From Cylicocyclus nassatus (taxonomy: Eukaryota > Nematoda > Chromadorea > Rhabditida > Strongylidae), in assembly GCA_958299035.1 (NCBI GenBank), contig CATQJL010000001.1:75165594-75229593 (forward strand): a DNA stretch of 64,000 nt. The letters are read 5' to 3'. The notes beneath the pieces are model-generated. The model did not search any database and was not told the DNA's origin. It saw only the letters and a list, made by a program, of their open reading frames with translations. The translations under genes were made by a program, and so were the position numbers. Positions 36,345 through 47,824 of the stretch are shown in pieces; the stretch's first letter is position 1; each line of letters begins with the position of its first letter.

Positions 36345-36866
36345 GCTACATCACATCCTCTCACTTGTAAAGCCGAATGTTTATGGTGACCCACGCAAAT
36401 GCTTTGCAATCGCCTAGCAAGCTCTCTAATCCGCAACTGCTTACAGCAGTTAAGACGACCCCTCTTTTTTCTATTTTGTTTTTTGGCGACGGTACGCTCA
36501 ATTATTACGATAAATATAGAAATCGGTTGTCGTCTGATTTACGAAATACTTCTTAAGTTGATAAACGATGACAGACAAGAATCGTACGTGTTTCGTCGTA
36601 AGAGTGAAATGGTTTTATAATGAATTATCTTTCACATTCGACAAATCAGCTGAAGTTCATGTGCCAAAAAGCTGGTTCATCATGATAGAAACTTGCCCAC
36701 CGCGTCGTCGAAGTACTACGGACTTCTCTGCCAGCAAAACCTATAGTCTTCGGCATTCTCGAGACCTCTTCAAGAAGGGGTCTAGCATGCTGGTTACAGA
36801 GTAAACATCCTCTTTCAAAGTACAGCAATGTCTGAAGTTCAGATATACCCAGAATTTTAATTCATA

Positions 36867-37049
36867 ATGATAATTGATGGATGTATCTCGCTGTCCAGCA
36901 AAGCATTCCGCGGGTCGTGGGAAGCATGCGGAACGGTTATAGACCATAAAAATGGGACTTTGAGATGCGGTTCGTGGTCACGCTGCTACAAAGGTCATAT
37001 TTTCAGTGATGGGTGTGGCAATTATAGTACACATTGTCAATTTTCTTGA
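36867..37049 (+). CDS. Candidate six-cysteine secreted-type exon
   Basis: The 60-codon plus frame contains six Cys with spacings of 14, 12, 5, 10 and 6 residues (GCISLSS...WEACG...LRCGSWSRCYKG...DGCGNY...THCQFS, stop TGA). The even spread suggests a small disulfide domain. No signal peptide is present, so an upstream exon would be needed; possible acceptors (TTCAG, CCCAG) lie just before 36860. The minus strand is also open here. Confidence 0.3.
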   Translation: MIIDGCISLSSKAFRGSWEACGTVIDHKNGTLRCGSWSRCYKGHIFSDGCGNYSTHCQFS

Positions 37050-37602
37050 TTTGAGAGTACAAATTGGTACAGAATGAACACATCTCAACTAGAACATGGG
37101 TCCAGCGAAGTAGCAGACTACGAAACAATGAGATTTTAGAGGGAGATCACGTAAGTCAGTTAATTGAACTCCTTACTATGTAAACCTATTTCATAACAAA
37201 TCTGTCCGAGTACAGAGATTGTAATTTGCAGCGTTTAAGTGCAGCAAGTCGGAAGTTTTATTCAATATAGGTTATTTGACTGATTGAATTCACTAATTTG
37301 GAGCAGAGGAGCAGCGATCACACTTTGCAGAATTTTACATAATCTTACATCTATCTTCAATTATAATCGAGTGTGTAGCTTATCATTACAGTTCAGTTTT
37401 TTGCCAGTTCGACTACATTTTTTGCTTAAACTTGCGAAATTGAAGTGATCATGAACAGTATTTATCATGATTATGACTTATTAGGATTTTCCTGCTCCAT
37501 AGCATTAAACTAATTTTTGCTACTTATAAGGGTAAAAAGATGTTACAGCCATTTAGCGAACATTGTGTGAGTCATACAGGAAATGTCACTGCCCTTTGAA
37601 CG

Positions 37603-37809
37603 ATGCACCTCGAAAACAAATACCTTCCGCATATTGCATTTGGAAAACGGAAGTTTAAGTACTTCCTACAAGTATCTGCACCTTGCTGCTATGGTTGTAA
37701 CAGCATTCTTGGGACCGTGAATTGTGTAATGTGTGTAACCACACAACGTGAATGTGTGGAACGCGATAAGTATGCAGTACATGTTTTCACACAACTAATT
37801 GCGAAGTGA
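37603..37809 (+). CDS. Weak Cys-rich frame
   Basis: 68 codons with a cluster of Cys (PCCYGCNSILGTVNCVMCV). No splice or conservation support. It could be an exon of the same gene as 36867-37049 or a chance frame. Confidence 0.15.
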   Translation: MHLENKYLPHIAFGKRKFKYFLQVSAPCCYGCNSILGTVNCVMCVTTQRECVERDKYAVHVFTQLIAK

Positions 37810-37924
37810 TGTGTGATGCTAGGAAAAGTCATCCTTACAAGCGCCATTATTTACACATGCAATTCGTTCATGTTTTAGCGTCAAATTTTCTGTGTGTTTT
37901 TCCTTGACCTTTGCTCAGCCTGGT

Positions 37925-38080
37925 ATTTTGTGAAATTGCACTTTTAAGGAAGTTCCGCGCACGTGAGCGATGTGTCAGATGTTTCAATTCAAGCGTGCGC
38001 AATCAAAGTTACTTAAATTGTTTTATTTGGTGCCATAAATTGGAGCGGGGAACATAAGTACGTACTTGTTAAGCACTTAA
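37925..38080. repeat. Duplicated block, unit 1
   Basis: AAGGAAGTTCCGCGCACGTG, then a GTGTCAGATGT motif and GGGGAACATAAGTACGTACTTG, align closely with 43265-43400. This is the first of the degenerate duplicated blocks spread over 37.9-54 kb. Confidence 0.5.
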
Positions 38081-38629
38081 CTTACAGCACTTGACCGTTT
38101 ATAGTGAAAAGTCTCGAAAGTGTGAGTCAAGCCGAGTTAAGTAATTTTTTCATCTTTCACAGAGAAATTTTTCTAGCAGGTCTAGATTTCCCTTTTTGTA
38201 GTTGACGGAAAGAAATTTTGGGACCACGATAAATTTGTCAAGAGGTGGAGGTGGAAGATCAAATAAACATGAAAGTGGTATGTAATTGGTTTATCGTTGA
38301 GATAACAGCCCTTAGTTTTCTACCCTATCCTACATACTATGGTCAGGACGGTGTATGAAGAGCGCATATGTTACTATCAAAAACTCCAGTCATAAGCCAA
38401 TGAATTTGTTGACTCTTAAAGGACAGCACGTATGAAACTTCACTTCTAATAGCATAAACTAAATCTTTATTGAAAAAGCAAGTCTACATAAACCACTTTT
38501 GCAACAGCATAAATGTATTGAAATAGAACTAACGACTGAAGTTGGCCATCTCTGTTATTGAAGCAATTTATAAATTTAAACTGGTACAGTTGGCCATAAC
38601 CGTTTGAGTTTGCAGAACCACTTTGTCAT

Positions 38630-38690
38630 TTGTTAAAATTCGCGAGAGTTGAGCGATTCATTAAATCCTGAAGAAGATGTCGAAAAAACT
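38630..38690 (-). other. Third copy of the conserved block downstream of the A/B/C genes
   Basis: The reverse complement after a CTTCTTCAG acceptor reads GATTTAATGAATCGCTCAAC then TCTCGCGA, matching GGTTTTCCTGATCTCAACTC / TCTCGCGA downstream of copy B and the corresponding block of A. It belongs to copy C but is now 1.6 kb from C's coding remnants because the 38722-40273 element lies between. Confidence 0.45.
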
Positions 38691-38721
38691 CTTTGCTTTC
38701 TTCTATTTCGAAGATTTCATA

Positions 38722-40273
38722 CAGTGTGGACATAATTATGTAGACGCTCTAGAAATCGTCGTAATTTTCGTTCTTGTCAGTGATTCTGTCTGAAACTTTG
38801 CTGTATGTTGCGCATGTAAGCCTGCCATAACTCCTCAGAACGGCTTCCAATCCCGTTGATTTCGAACGGAGAAAAATGGAAAAATTCGAAAAAGCCTGTT
38901 TTGCAAGCTGGACATAATTACAAGGACACCTGGCCTTTCTAAACATTATCACATTCCTTGAATCCCAAATTTTTTTGTTGAGTTACATCCCAGAATATGA
39001 AACTTTTGCAGCACCTAGGACCTGTCATGCAGATTTACAAGGAAAGATGATCTTCGCATTTTTCGTTTCCAAAGGCATCAGAAGTCAAACTGCGTCAACA
39101 AACAGCTGGTTTGAGGAGTTTTCAAGCCCGCGTTCATTTTAAATGACAGTCATGAAATACACTTAGCCTTTTTGAATAGACAAGGTGAAGAGCGCTTTCG
39201 TAAACTCCGCGTAATCGCTGATATTGACAATCAGACTCCAACCTCACCATAGGGTTTTCGCCCTTTTGCACCACAAAACTCGATTTTCAACTTACAGAAA
39301 ACGCTGGAATGTAGCCGCAACAATACACGTACAACAATAAACTTGTGTGCCTTGTCAGGAAAAAATTTCGGGGTTGCACATTCTGGTTTAGCCGCAGTTG
39401 TCAACCGTTGAGAGTTGAGTCGAGCACCCTGCACAATCATATCCAACTCAAATCAAGAAATCGAACATGAGACCGCTTGAAGCTTCAAAATCTTGCTAAT
39501 CTCAGTTACCGCGCAAATGCAACATGAAACAGAGAATAAAATAGTGAGATTTGTGATTATATTGAATCTACTGCTCGCATTGAATTTTCGTTGAAAGTAT
39601 TTCAGATCTAAATGGGAACTGCAGCACTAGAAAAAAATCTAAAAGTAGTTGCAAAAGATGCATCTCCATGAGACAGTGTAATAAATCGAGTCCATCACTT
39701 CACGAACATTATAAAGTGAGTTTTGTGGTGCAAAAGCGCGACAACCCTATGGTGAGGTTGGAGTCTGATTGTCAATATCAGCGATTGCGCAGAGTTTGCG
39801 AAAGCGCTCTTCACCTTATCTATTCAAAAAGGCTAAGCGTATTCAGGGACTGTCATTTGAAATGAACGCGGGCTTGAAAACTCCTCAAACCAGCTGTTTG
39901 TTGACGCAGTTTGACTTCTGATGCCTTTGGAAACGAAAAATGCGAGGATCACCTTTCCTTGTGTAGCATGACAGGTCCTAGGTGCTGCAAAAGTTTCATA
40001 TTCTGGGATGCAACTCTACAAAAAAATTTGGGAGTCAAGGAATGCGATAATTTTTAAAAAGGCCAGGTGTCCTTATAATTATGTCCAGCTTGCAAAACAG
40101 GCTTTTTCGAATTTTTCCATTTTTCTCCGTTCGAAATCAACGGGATTGGAAGCCGTTCTGAGTAGTTATGGTAGGCTTACATGCGCACCATACAGCAAAG
40201 TTTCAGACAGATTCACTGGCAAGAACGAAAATTACGACGATTTTTAGAGTGTCTCTATAAATATGTCCAGATG
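38722..40273. mobile_element. Long inverted-repeat Tc1/mariner-type element
   Basis: Arms of about 550 bases (38722-39290 and 39715-40273) are inverted copies. The left end CAGTGTGGACATAATTATG follows TA; the right end is the inverse of CATCTGGACATATTTATAG. A second TGGACATAATTA motif lies about 190 bases inside each arm, as in IR-DR type Tc1 elements. The roughly 430-base core has no transposase. The 67- and 79-codon frames at 38749-38952 and 40008-40247 are the same arm read from both ends. It lies between copy C and its downstream block. Confidence 0.8.
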
Positions 40274-40302
40274 TTGTGTGTTGATGTGTTGATGTTAGCG
40301 CA

Positions 40303-40890
40303 TTATTTGACCAATCGTAATGGCGGAGTCAAAAGCGATTCGCTCTGTTCCAAAATTGTCGGCACAGGCTTAGTTTGACTGAGGTGTAACGAAAGTGAAG
40401 TTCCGCAAGGAACGGAATTCAAAATTTTCAATGCTTGATCTGCATAAAGCAATGAAGCTACAAGAAATGATTACTGAGTTGTTTCTGCCTTTTTTTTCGC
40501 CCGTATAGTTTTGCCAAGCACTCTCTCCAGACTGGACCTGACCTGAATCAGTGCCTAATAATAGTACACACCGTGATTATCAAATAAAATTCCCTTCAAC
40601 ATTCAAATTTTCTGAGTTAGTTAGCATCGAAGCTAGAATCTTACCAAATAAGGAGAAAGGAAAGAAAGTTACTAGGTAAACTTGATGAAAAGAAACATTC
40701 ATAGGTGACATTCTCTGCATTTGATCTGGAGTGTTTGCCAGTTCTCGGTGTATTGTTTCGGAAGTAATGGATCAAATACCTTTTGTGGAGTTAGAGGGCA
40801 TCGTACGTTGCTTTCAGTACGGCAATCTTTACACCTTACGACACAGCTCTTTAGAATAAAGTGCACCAGCACTTCCGTAAATATTACAGT
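40303..40890 (-). pseudogene. Family member C, decayed paralogue
   Basis: Exon 4 (about 40408-40303) reads LSLHLSQTKPVPTILEQSES and extends seven residues past the A/B ends to a TAA. Exon 3 (40537-40475) reads ECLAKLYGRKKRQKQL. A block around 40810-40890 matches B's exon-2 region (TVIFTEVLV). The exon-4 acceptor AG is lost and the exon-3 donor phase no longer matches, so a full protein cannot be made as read. No exon 1 was found upstream. Divergence and the transposon insertion suggest a pseudogene. Confidence 0.45.
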
Positions 40891-40999
40891 GCAGTTCATT
40901 TATGCCTTTATGTTCTCCCACCGGAACGACAACAGTCGCTTGATTCGATTAGATTTATGACTCAGCAAAGGCCATGACTTGAAAGTAGGAATCAATAGT

Positions 41000-42190
41000 C
41001 ATCTACAGTAAAGCAATCATCTACAACAAAGCGTTTCCACGCGATATCTTGATTATGGAAATTGATGTTTCTTCACCACAGACTCGAACTCTTTTGAGGA
41101 AAAAAGGAAAGGGGGATTATAGAACCGCCAAAATTTTTACCTTTTCATTGATCCATAAGGATGAGATTTCAAAGTCATGGCGAACGAACAACGTTGCGTA
41201 TCCTTTATCCAACAATACAATGTTCTGTCCTAAGCGGAAATTTTTTCATTTCAGAAATTCTCAAAATTTTTTGGACTGCACTCCCCATACAGCACCTTTC
41301 TTGATTCTGGTAAACTTCCCGCGATTCCATTACTACTTCACATCTGTATCAAGATGTATATTGATGTCTTATGAAGAATATCAAGCAGGTGTTGAACACT
41401 TTGGTTTAAAACAGTTTCTTCAGTAGTTTACAAATCTTCTTCCTTTCAGGTAGTTTGTTGGCTAATGTGTGTACGCTCAGCCTTCAACCTTCAGATTGTT
41501 TTTGGCTGATGGGGTCATAAGGGTAAAGTTATGAAAGTTTGGAAACATTGACAGTCTCGGTTGACGAAATCCTACTTGAGTTGAGAAGCGCTATGACAAA
41601 AACATGATTTGTACGCATTTATCGTACTAGCGAAGATTGTTTTGAGTTGAGAGAGCGCTCCAGTTTTAAGTTCAAAAACAGGGGTGCCTATGTGCTAAAT
41701 TTAATCCAATGTAGTAACACGGAGTCATGCGATTTTCGTGGCATGGACGACGTGATTCACATGCATTTAAGATAAAATTCGTTCTTTTCAAACCAAAGTA
41801 GAGTTTTCCGAACTTTTGCATGATGCAGTGAAATGCTGATCTTGTACGGAACATCGCCTAAAGATTCTAAAAATGACCCAAGCAAGATATTATCGTCAAA
41901 CAAGCACAAAGAGGTTGATTTGGATATTGGCAGAAACTTTTGCGAGGTTCGTATATCTTACGATAGCTATATGATTTATTGAACCTGTCGCCAGGCCGGT
42001 AGATGTAAATGGTCATAAGCTCCTTTCGAGAAACTTATGTGATGATTTATTATATTGCTTGAAGAAAGCATAATCGTAGCCCATGTGGAGCACTCATGTT
42101 TTTTCCGTTGAGTGGAAAGACTTTATGTTGTAAAAGATTTAACTACGGATGAAAATTTTCTACATACTGAGTTTGAAAAGAAGGTGATAG
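41000..42190. other. No confident gene
   Basis: A 125-codon plus frame (41049-41426) has no splice, motif or conservation support; frames of this size are expected by chance in the window. Confidence 0.25.
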
Positions 42191-42192
42191 TT

Positions 42193-43090
42193 TTAGGTTG
42201 GTGCAAAAGTAATGCCCGTTTTTTAGTCCCGGTTTCACGACAACTTTTTTCCATCAAAATTCCTTCTTTGGAAAAGACTTAGCATATTGCTGAGAAGCCG
42301 TTTTCATGCTCTATTCAATTGAGACAAGCTTCTAGCCTCATTCTTTAGAAATATTCAGAGATTTACACAACCGGCACTCGAAATCAGAATTTCATTGCAT
42401 TTGCATCTAGCCAGAAAATTAAAACGCGAATGTCGGCATTCTTTTGAAATTTCGGCCACTGTATGTAGTAGAAATTGTTTACGTTATTCACATTTTCTCA
42501 TTTTTCAAAAAATTATCAGATTGAGATATCAGCATCTCAACATGAGTAGTCGTTTTGGCCATTCTGTGCCCATAAATTCCTTTTGAAGAACGCCGTCGCC
42601 AAATTTTGCTCATTTCTATAAGAATGAGGGTAGGCTTCCTGTTGACAGTTTTTGCAAAAAGTTTCAGCTCTTCAGTACGCAAAAAATCAAATAACTTCAT
42701 TTTTTTGGACTTTGAGGCCTACGAGAAAATGTTGAAAAAGCCCGACAATTTTTTATTTTGATTTTTCTCTTTCCGCAAATTTGTTTGGGCCCTTTTCCTA
42801 CTATTTTGTACTACTGGTTTGCGGCTGCAAGCTACGCTACTTAGCACTTTTACTAACAATATTTGAAGGATGTTATGACCAGTAAAAAACGAGGTTTTAG
42901 AAAACACTTTTTTTGCTTATCAATCGATAATTTCTTGTCGTCTGTGATATGACTATAGGAGGATTTGAGCTGTATTGCGAAAGGTTTGCTGCCTCTGATG
43001 GTATTATCACATTGGACTGTAGATTCTCAAGAAAGTTTTAGCACGTCAAAATGAGAACTCGCAAAACGCGCTACTCTTGCATCAACCTAA
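42193..43090. mobile_element. Mariner-type non-autonomous element
   Basis: The left end TTAGGTTGGTGCAAAAGTAA and the right end (inverse of TTAGGTTGATGCAAGAGTAG) are imperfect inverted repeats of about 30 bases. TA follows the right end; the left flank is TT, perhaps mutated. The interior has short frames only. Confidence 0.6.
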
Positions 43091-43239
43091 TAAATTTGTT
43101 AAGGTGCATTTTGCACCTGTTCGCTGCTTCAGAATATTGCAAGCAAATTTGGGAACAGTGGTGTGTTGCACGTGAAAGTGTACGCAAATAACCTCTTGCG
43201 CATGTTCTCAGACAATTTCCCCTTTTGCTTTAACTCAAG

Positions 43240-43410
43240 TTCCTTATGTTTTGTTGTGTGGATTTCAAACTGACAAGGAAGTTATACGCACGTGAACGAC
43301 GTGTTAGATGTCTTCAGTGTAAGCGGTGATAACGACATGAACGGTTTGCATTGGTGTCATGATTTAGAGCAGAGAACATGCGTACTTGACGACCACATTT
43401 ACACTGAGAC
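43240..43410. repeat. Duplicated block, unit 2
   Basis: AAGGAAGTTATACGCACGTG and AGAGAACATGCGTACTTG match unit 1 (37925) and, more distantly, units 3 and 4. A related block with GACAGCGAAAAAAGAGACG and CAGTGCATGCGTACTTG lies at 44035-44110. Confidence 0.5.
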
Positions 43411-44290
43411 GTCTCAAATGCGTAAGAAGTAATTCGGGAGAGTTCACGGTATTCACAAGGAAGGTTTTAAGTTTCAAACTTATCGTTAGTATTTTCGCAT
43501 AGCGTGTGACATCAAATTTAATTGTCATTGCTATGTAATTCTGCACTATCGCAATGTCATTACTCTGCAAAACGAAACAAAAATTACGATAGCATTCGAT
43601 TTCGTTTGGAGCATACCTATTTCACTCCAAAATACAGTACATTTGACTGGATTCGTCGCGAAATCTTGATATCTTGATTATCACAAACAGAATATCATTG
43701 CCGTTTACGTCTATTTTGGGAACTTCCACGCGTACTAGCCATGCAGGCGGAAATGATAGCAATCTCCTACTGATTCACCAATCTATCTGTTCGCCGTAGT
43801 ACATATCGATGGCGAATATGAGCAGAGACTGCCTTACCTACTGGAGGTATGCAAAATATAAAATTGCTCTATTCTTGATCTCTCATACGTACAATATCAT
43901 GGAGTAAATTCTGCTCATTGTATCTGAAACGACAAATTTTTGAACCTGCGCGCCCCACTTGTAATGAATCAACTAAAATGCATTTTGAAGGCGTCTGTGT
44001 GAAATTGGTAGGTGTGATGATGCTGAAGATTATGAGAACAGACAGCGAAAAAAGAGACGTCAACAGGGTTGATGTATAGAGCGATTCAGATCCAGTGCAT
44101 GCGTACTTGAAGATAGATGGATCACTTTCGACACACATGGAGGTTTTCTTCTGTTTCTCAAATGGATTCCGTAAAAGGAAACATGAAGTGATCATCCAAT
44201 GAGTTTCGCGAACAGAGCCGAATACAACCGCGTCGGAAAAAGGTTACACTTACCACATTTTTTTCAAATCATTATTTGCAAGATAAATGT

Positions 44291-44299
44291 ATAAAAGGC
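44291..44299 (+). promoter_or_regulatory. TATA box, gene not identified
   Basis: TATAAAAGG followed after about 60 bases by AGTCAGCAG|GTAAAC, a possible untranslated first exon with donor. The next open frame (ATG at 44577) is not otherwise supported. Confidence 0.25.
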
Positions 44300-44689
44300 G
44301 GAGCTTCAAGCGCTGTCACGAAAAGCTCTTCATTCGCGTTCCAAAACTAATAAGTCAGCAGGTAAACTTAGAGCTGAAAGGGAAAGAAAGCTTGCCTGCG
44401 AAAACATTTGAGAACTTAGCCGGTTTCTTGCTGGTTTTATATGAGATAAAGTTCTGATGATGATCGTCTAAAACTTGAAACCCTCATTACAGATACTTAG
44501 AAGAAGCATTTGCAGTCGGGTACTATATACCTCTACATTACCTATTTAGCGTAATAATTTCTTGAGAGACTAAACCATGCTTTGGCATACTCAAACAAAG
44601 GGGGTACTCAAATTTCTTTTGTGTTGTAAACAATCACTATTGTCCCGAAAATACGTTTCTTGCAGAATGGTATCTACTCGAGGCATTAC

Positions 44690-44785
44690 AAGTTTTAGTA
44701 GCATCACAGTTCACAACCGTTACAAATTATGGTATTTGCGTCTACCAAACACAAAATTTGACCCAGAGGATAACATATTTGGGAA
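44690..44785 (-). pseudogene. Duplicated terminal block, copy 0
   Basis: It matches 48515-48620 and 52620-52715. In one frame all three copies end at the same TGA (minus strand) with related residues: ANTIICNGCEL here, ANITICNGCEV and ANITISYDCEL in the others. In another frame this copy has two stops (KFCVW, stop, TQIP, stop) while the others are open. Either a shared final exon or decayed copies of one gene. Confidence 0.3.
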
Positions 44786-44876
44786 AGAAAGAAGATGTGT
44801 TCTGTGTGAGGTGAGGTATTCCTGTCATCAACATCATTCCTCACAGCTGCAGCGCCTACAGCTGCGCCATAAGCTA

Positions 44877-45263
44877 TTAGGTTGTGACACAAGTTCTGCA
44901 CCAAAATAGGTATAAATCGCGATAATTCATGTTCCTTTATTACTCCGAATATGATTTGATATGTCATTTGATAAAGCAAAGCTAGGTCCACAAGCAAAGA
45001 CGTGTTCGTCTTTCTCATCCTGCGATTTTTGCGTGTAAAACTCTAAAGGGGATCGAAAAGCTAGCTGAGGGTTGATTAAGCACTTGGTCGCACAGACTCA
45101 AGATCACTAATCCCGCACCGCTTTAGGCCTCTGAAGACGACGAGTAGTCGAAACGTTGGCCACTGATGATATTGAAGCTTTACCCAAACATCGTGCAGGC
45201 AAAGCAGTGCTAACAAAATTGCAAGCATGTCGAGGTTGCAATAAGAGAGGACGAAAGACCTAA
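44877..45263. mobile_element. Possible degenerate mariner-type element
   Basis: TTAGGTTGTGACACAAGTTC preceded by TA resembles the end of the 56901 element; ACCTAA followed by TA at 45258-45265 may be the other end, but only the outer six bases pair. Confidence 0.3.
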
Positions 45264-45299
45264 TAATATTTTCAAAATATTCTTAGCTTCGCTTAAAAA

Positions 45300-47490
45300 A
45301 GAATGCCACGAAATTTTTTACTTGCCTGTGCATGTACATTCCATATCACACATCCATTTATGCACTTGTTTTGATTTTTTTGGCTAGAAATTAAAAAACC
45401 CAAGATTTTCATGTTCATAAATCCCTGCTGAGCTGTTTTTACACCAGCAGTAGTAAACTACAATTTTCAGCCTTCTACAGCGGCTGGCTTCCGAGGAATT
45501 TAGATATTGGCATAAAAAAGGCCCGAATAAGGAGAACTAAAGGCAGCCAGGCAACAACTTTGGCAAAATTTAAACGTCGTTTTTTTGATTTCCAGCCATA
45601 AGTGTACATAGAGCCTCTTTTAACCCGGAGTAGGCGGAACACAAGAGGAAAAGCGCGTCCGCACCGCTGCTAAGCGAGATAGATTAGTATGAAGAGACGC
45701 AGACTGCAAAGGGGCGCGAATCGTTGCGAAGCGGAGCCCCACCAGTCCAATTTCAGCCTACACTGAGTTGAAACTTACTATATGGATGTCTAGTGCAAAA
45801 AGTGTATACACTGCAAGTTGCAGGTACGCAGAATTTTTTCAACGGAATAATGACCGATTGACGTTTCGGCGGTTTCTCTTTCTTCAAAGTTTGAAATGAT
45901 CAAACCAAATGAGTAACCTATCCGACCAAAGAACTCATCGATTACAGGCAAAAGACCCAATCTTTTGAACGAACAAGAACTCCACCAGACACAAGATTAA
46001 GCTAATGCTCACCTTAGCAGATGATAGGTCAATAGGTGCACACCACTTATGCCAAAAACTGTACCGCCTAACTTTTATGGTACCCAAAAGTCTCGGTGTT
46101 AGAAATCTTTTTTGGTAAGTGCGGAAGAGTTTCCGCCATCAAATCGATGAAATGAAACAAGGAAGTGACAAACACAACCTGGCTTAGACCGTATGAGTCA
46201 AAATAGAGTTGCTTCAGAACCGTGTGTAAGGAATTGAAAGTAGCATTTTCCAGGTGGACTTGATGGTATGCTTCAGTTGAGAAGTACCTATCGGAGTGTA
46301 TCAAAACCTTTGAGAAAAATTCAATCATCTCGCTTTCCCGTTGAAAACTCTTTGGCTCAACCTTGGAGTTAACTGGAATTATAATTGAACCTTAGTTTGA
46401 GCACTTTCCTTACTTTGCTGTCAAGATGCTGCCGAATGGATTGCAGATCGTATTATCCATTTCACGCCCTAAAAAGGTAATCCTTCGGCAATCTCATGTA
46501 AGCCTCACAATATACGCAAAGAATAAACAATTTTGACCGGACCCTGCTTATGAAGCTGCGCTAGACGACACAACTTCATCACCTTCACCATTCCTTGCAG
46601 CTACGGCGATTCGCAGCTGCAACAGTAAAACCTATTTTTCGCTTCTGCAATTAGTGCTACAGGCGCAAGTTTTTTTCATTTGGACGAGAATTTTCACTTA
46701 CAAGAGTGGCAAAAAGAATTACGCAGCAGACAAGCAAAACGATTTCAGTTGATGTCGAAGTTTAAATCGAAGAAGATAGGCGTTTTGACAGCATTTATTA
46801 CGAAGTCATCGGAAGTGAATAAAATCAACATGTTGGGCGAGTTTCTAATTTTTCGCTTTTTGCAGTTATTGCTTTTTCATGCTCTTGACATTAGACCCAT
46901 AATGAAGATGACAGAAAGGCAATTTGAGATGTACTTTTAGTCTGCGAACTTCTGCTTGCATCACTTGTACAACAACGTCAAACACACTATTCTATGCGAC
47001 GACGTATAGATATCTTGCTACGCCATAGTAAGCACTCTGTAGCATTCCGTATCGTACTCCAGTAATTGTAGGTAGCAATATCTCTCTCATTTTTAGATTG
47101 ATGCAAAGTGCACCTCTATGTGACAATTTATTTTGATCTGCACTCAAGGCGCACCAAAAGTAGGAAAAAGCACAAACAAGCAAACAAGATGCCTTAAGAA
47201 TGAACTAATGACACGAATAAACATGACCTAGACTGTGCTATATTCCAGAAATAAGACATAAGCAGACAATTAAGTGCTGCCCTGGAACGAAGAGATCTGA
47301 ATAATATTCTGATGTAGAGCATGCAAGCATAACAAAGTCAGGTGATGAGCTGTCGCTTGCGGAAAGCGTAATCCATTTTCAGAGCATTTTATATCTTGTG
47401 GTCAGAAGTGATAGCAATCTTCTACGTATCACCGAGTAACCCATACATGTTTCAAGAGCTCGGAGTATCTATGAGGAGCAGAGGCCATGT
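45300..47490. other. No confident gene; one duplicated block
   Basis: 45650-45790 (GAAGAGACGCAGACTGCA, then CCAGTCCAATTTCAGCCT) matches 53040-53160. 47380-47490 (GAAGTGATAGCAATCTTCTA) matches 43750-43860. The other frames are short. Confidence 0.35.
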
Positions 47491-47500
47491 AGTCAACTAA

Positions 47501-47658
47501 ATACAATACCGCTCACATTTTTTGAAAAATAGACGCGAATGTATGGACATGTATGGACATGTACGGACATGTCCATACATGTATGGACATGTCCGTACAT
47601 GTCCATACATGTCCATACATTCGCGTCTATTTTTCAAAAAATGTGAGCGGTATTGTAT
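47501..47658. repeat. Perfect 158-base palindrome
   Basis: Positions 47501-47579 and 47580-47658 are exactly complementary with no loop. The outer part starts ATACAATACCGCTCACATTT; the inner part is built of GTATGGACAT-type decamers. Two GGACATGTCC decamers lie symmetrically about the centre, separated by ATACATGTAT. The 80-codon minus frame over it is the palindrome translated. Perfect arms imply recent origin or active homogenisation, or an assembly artefact at an inverted junction. Confidence 0.9.
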
Positions 47659-47824
47659 AGGCAGATGTTGTGTTTGTCGCAAGGGATGATTGATGTTATT
47701 GAAATACAAATAAGCATTGCCAGAACTTGATGTGTGCATCTCACTTGCACAATCTGCAATTTTTGTTCATTTTACTTCTACCTTGTTTCAATTTAGCCAG
47801 CCATTCGCTTCGTCACAGGATTTG

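Noticed and set aside
45131..45154. Hammerhead-ribozyme-like core (CTGAAGA, CGAC/GTCG stem, AAAC)
   Set aside because: If the CGAC/GTCG stem forms, the required G of GAAA is used up, and no pairing for stems I or III is present nearby.
47497..47739. 80-codon frame with repeated MYGHVRTCPYM
   Set aside because: It is the perfect palindrome and its decamer repeats translated.
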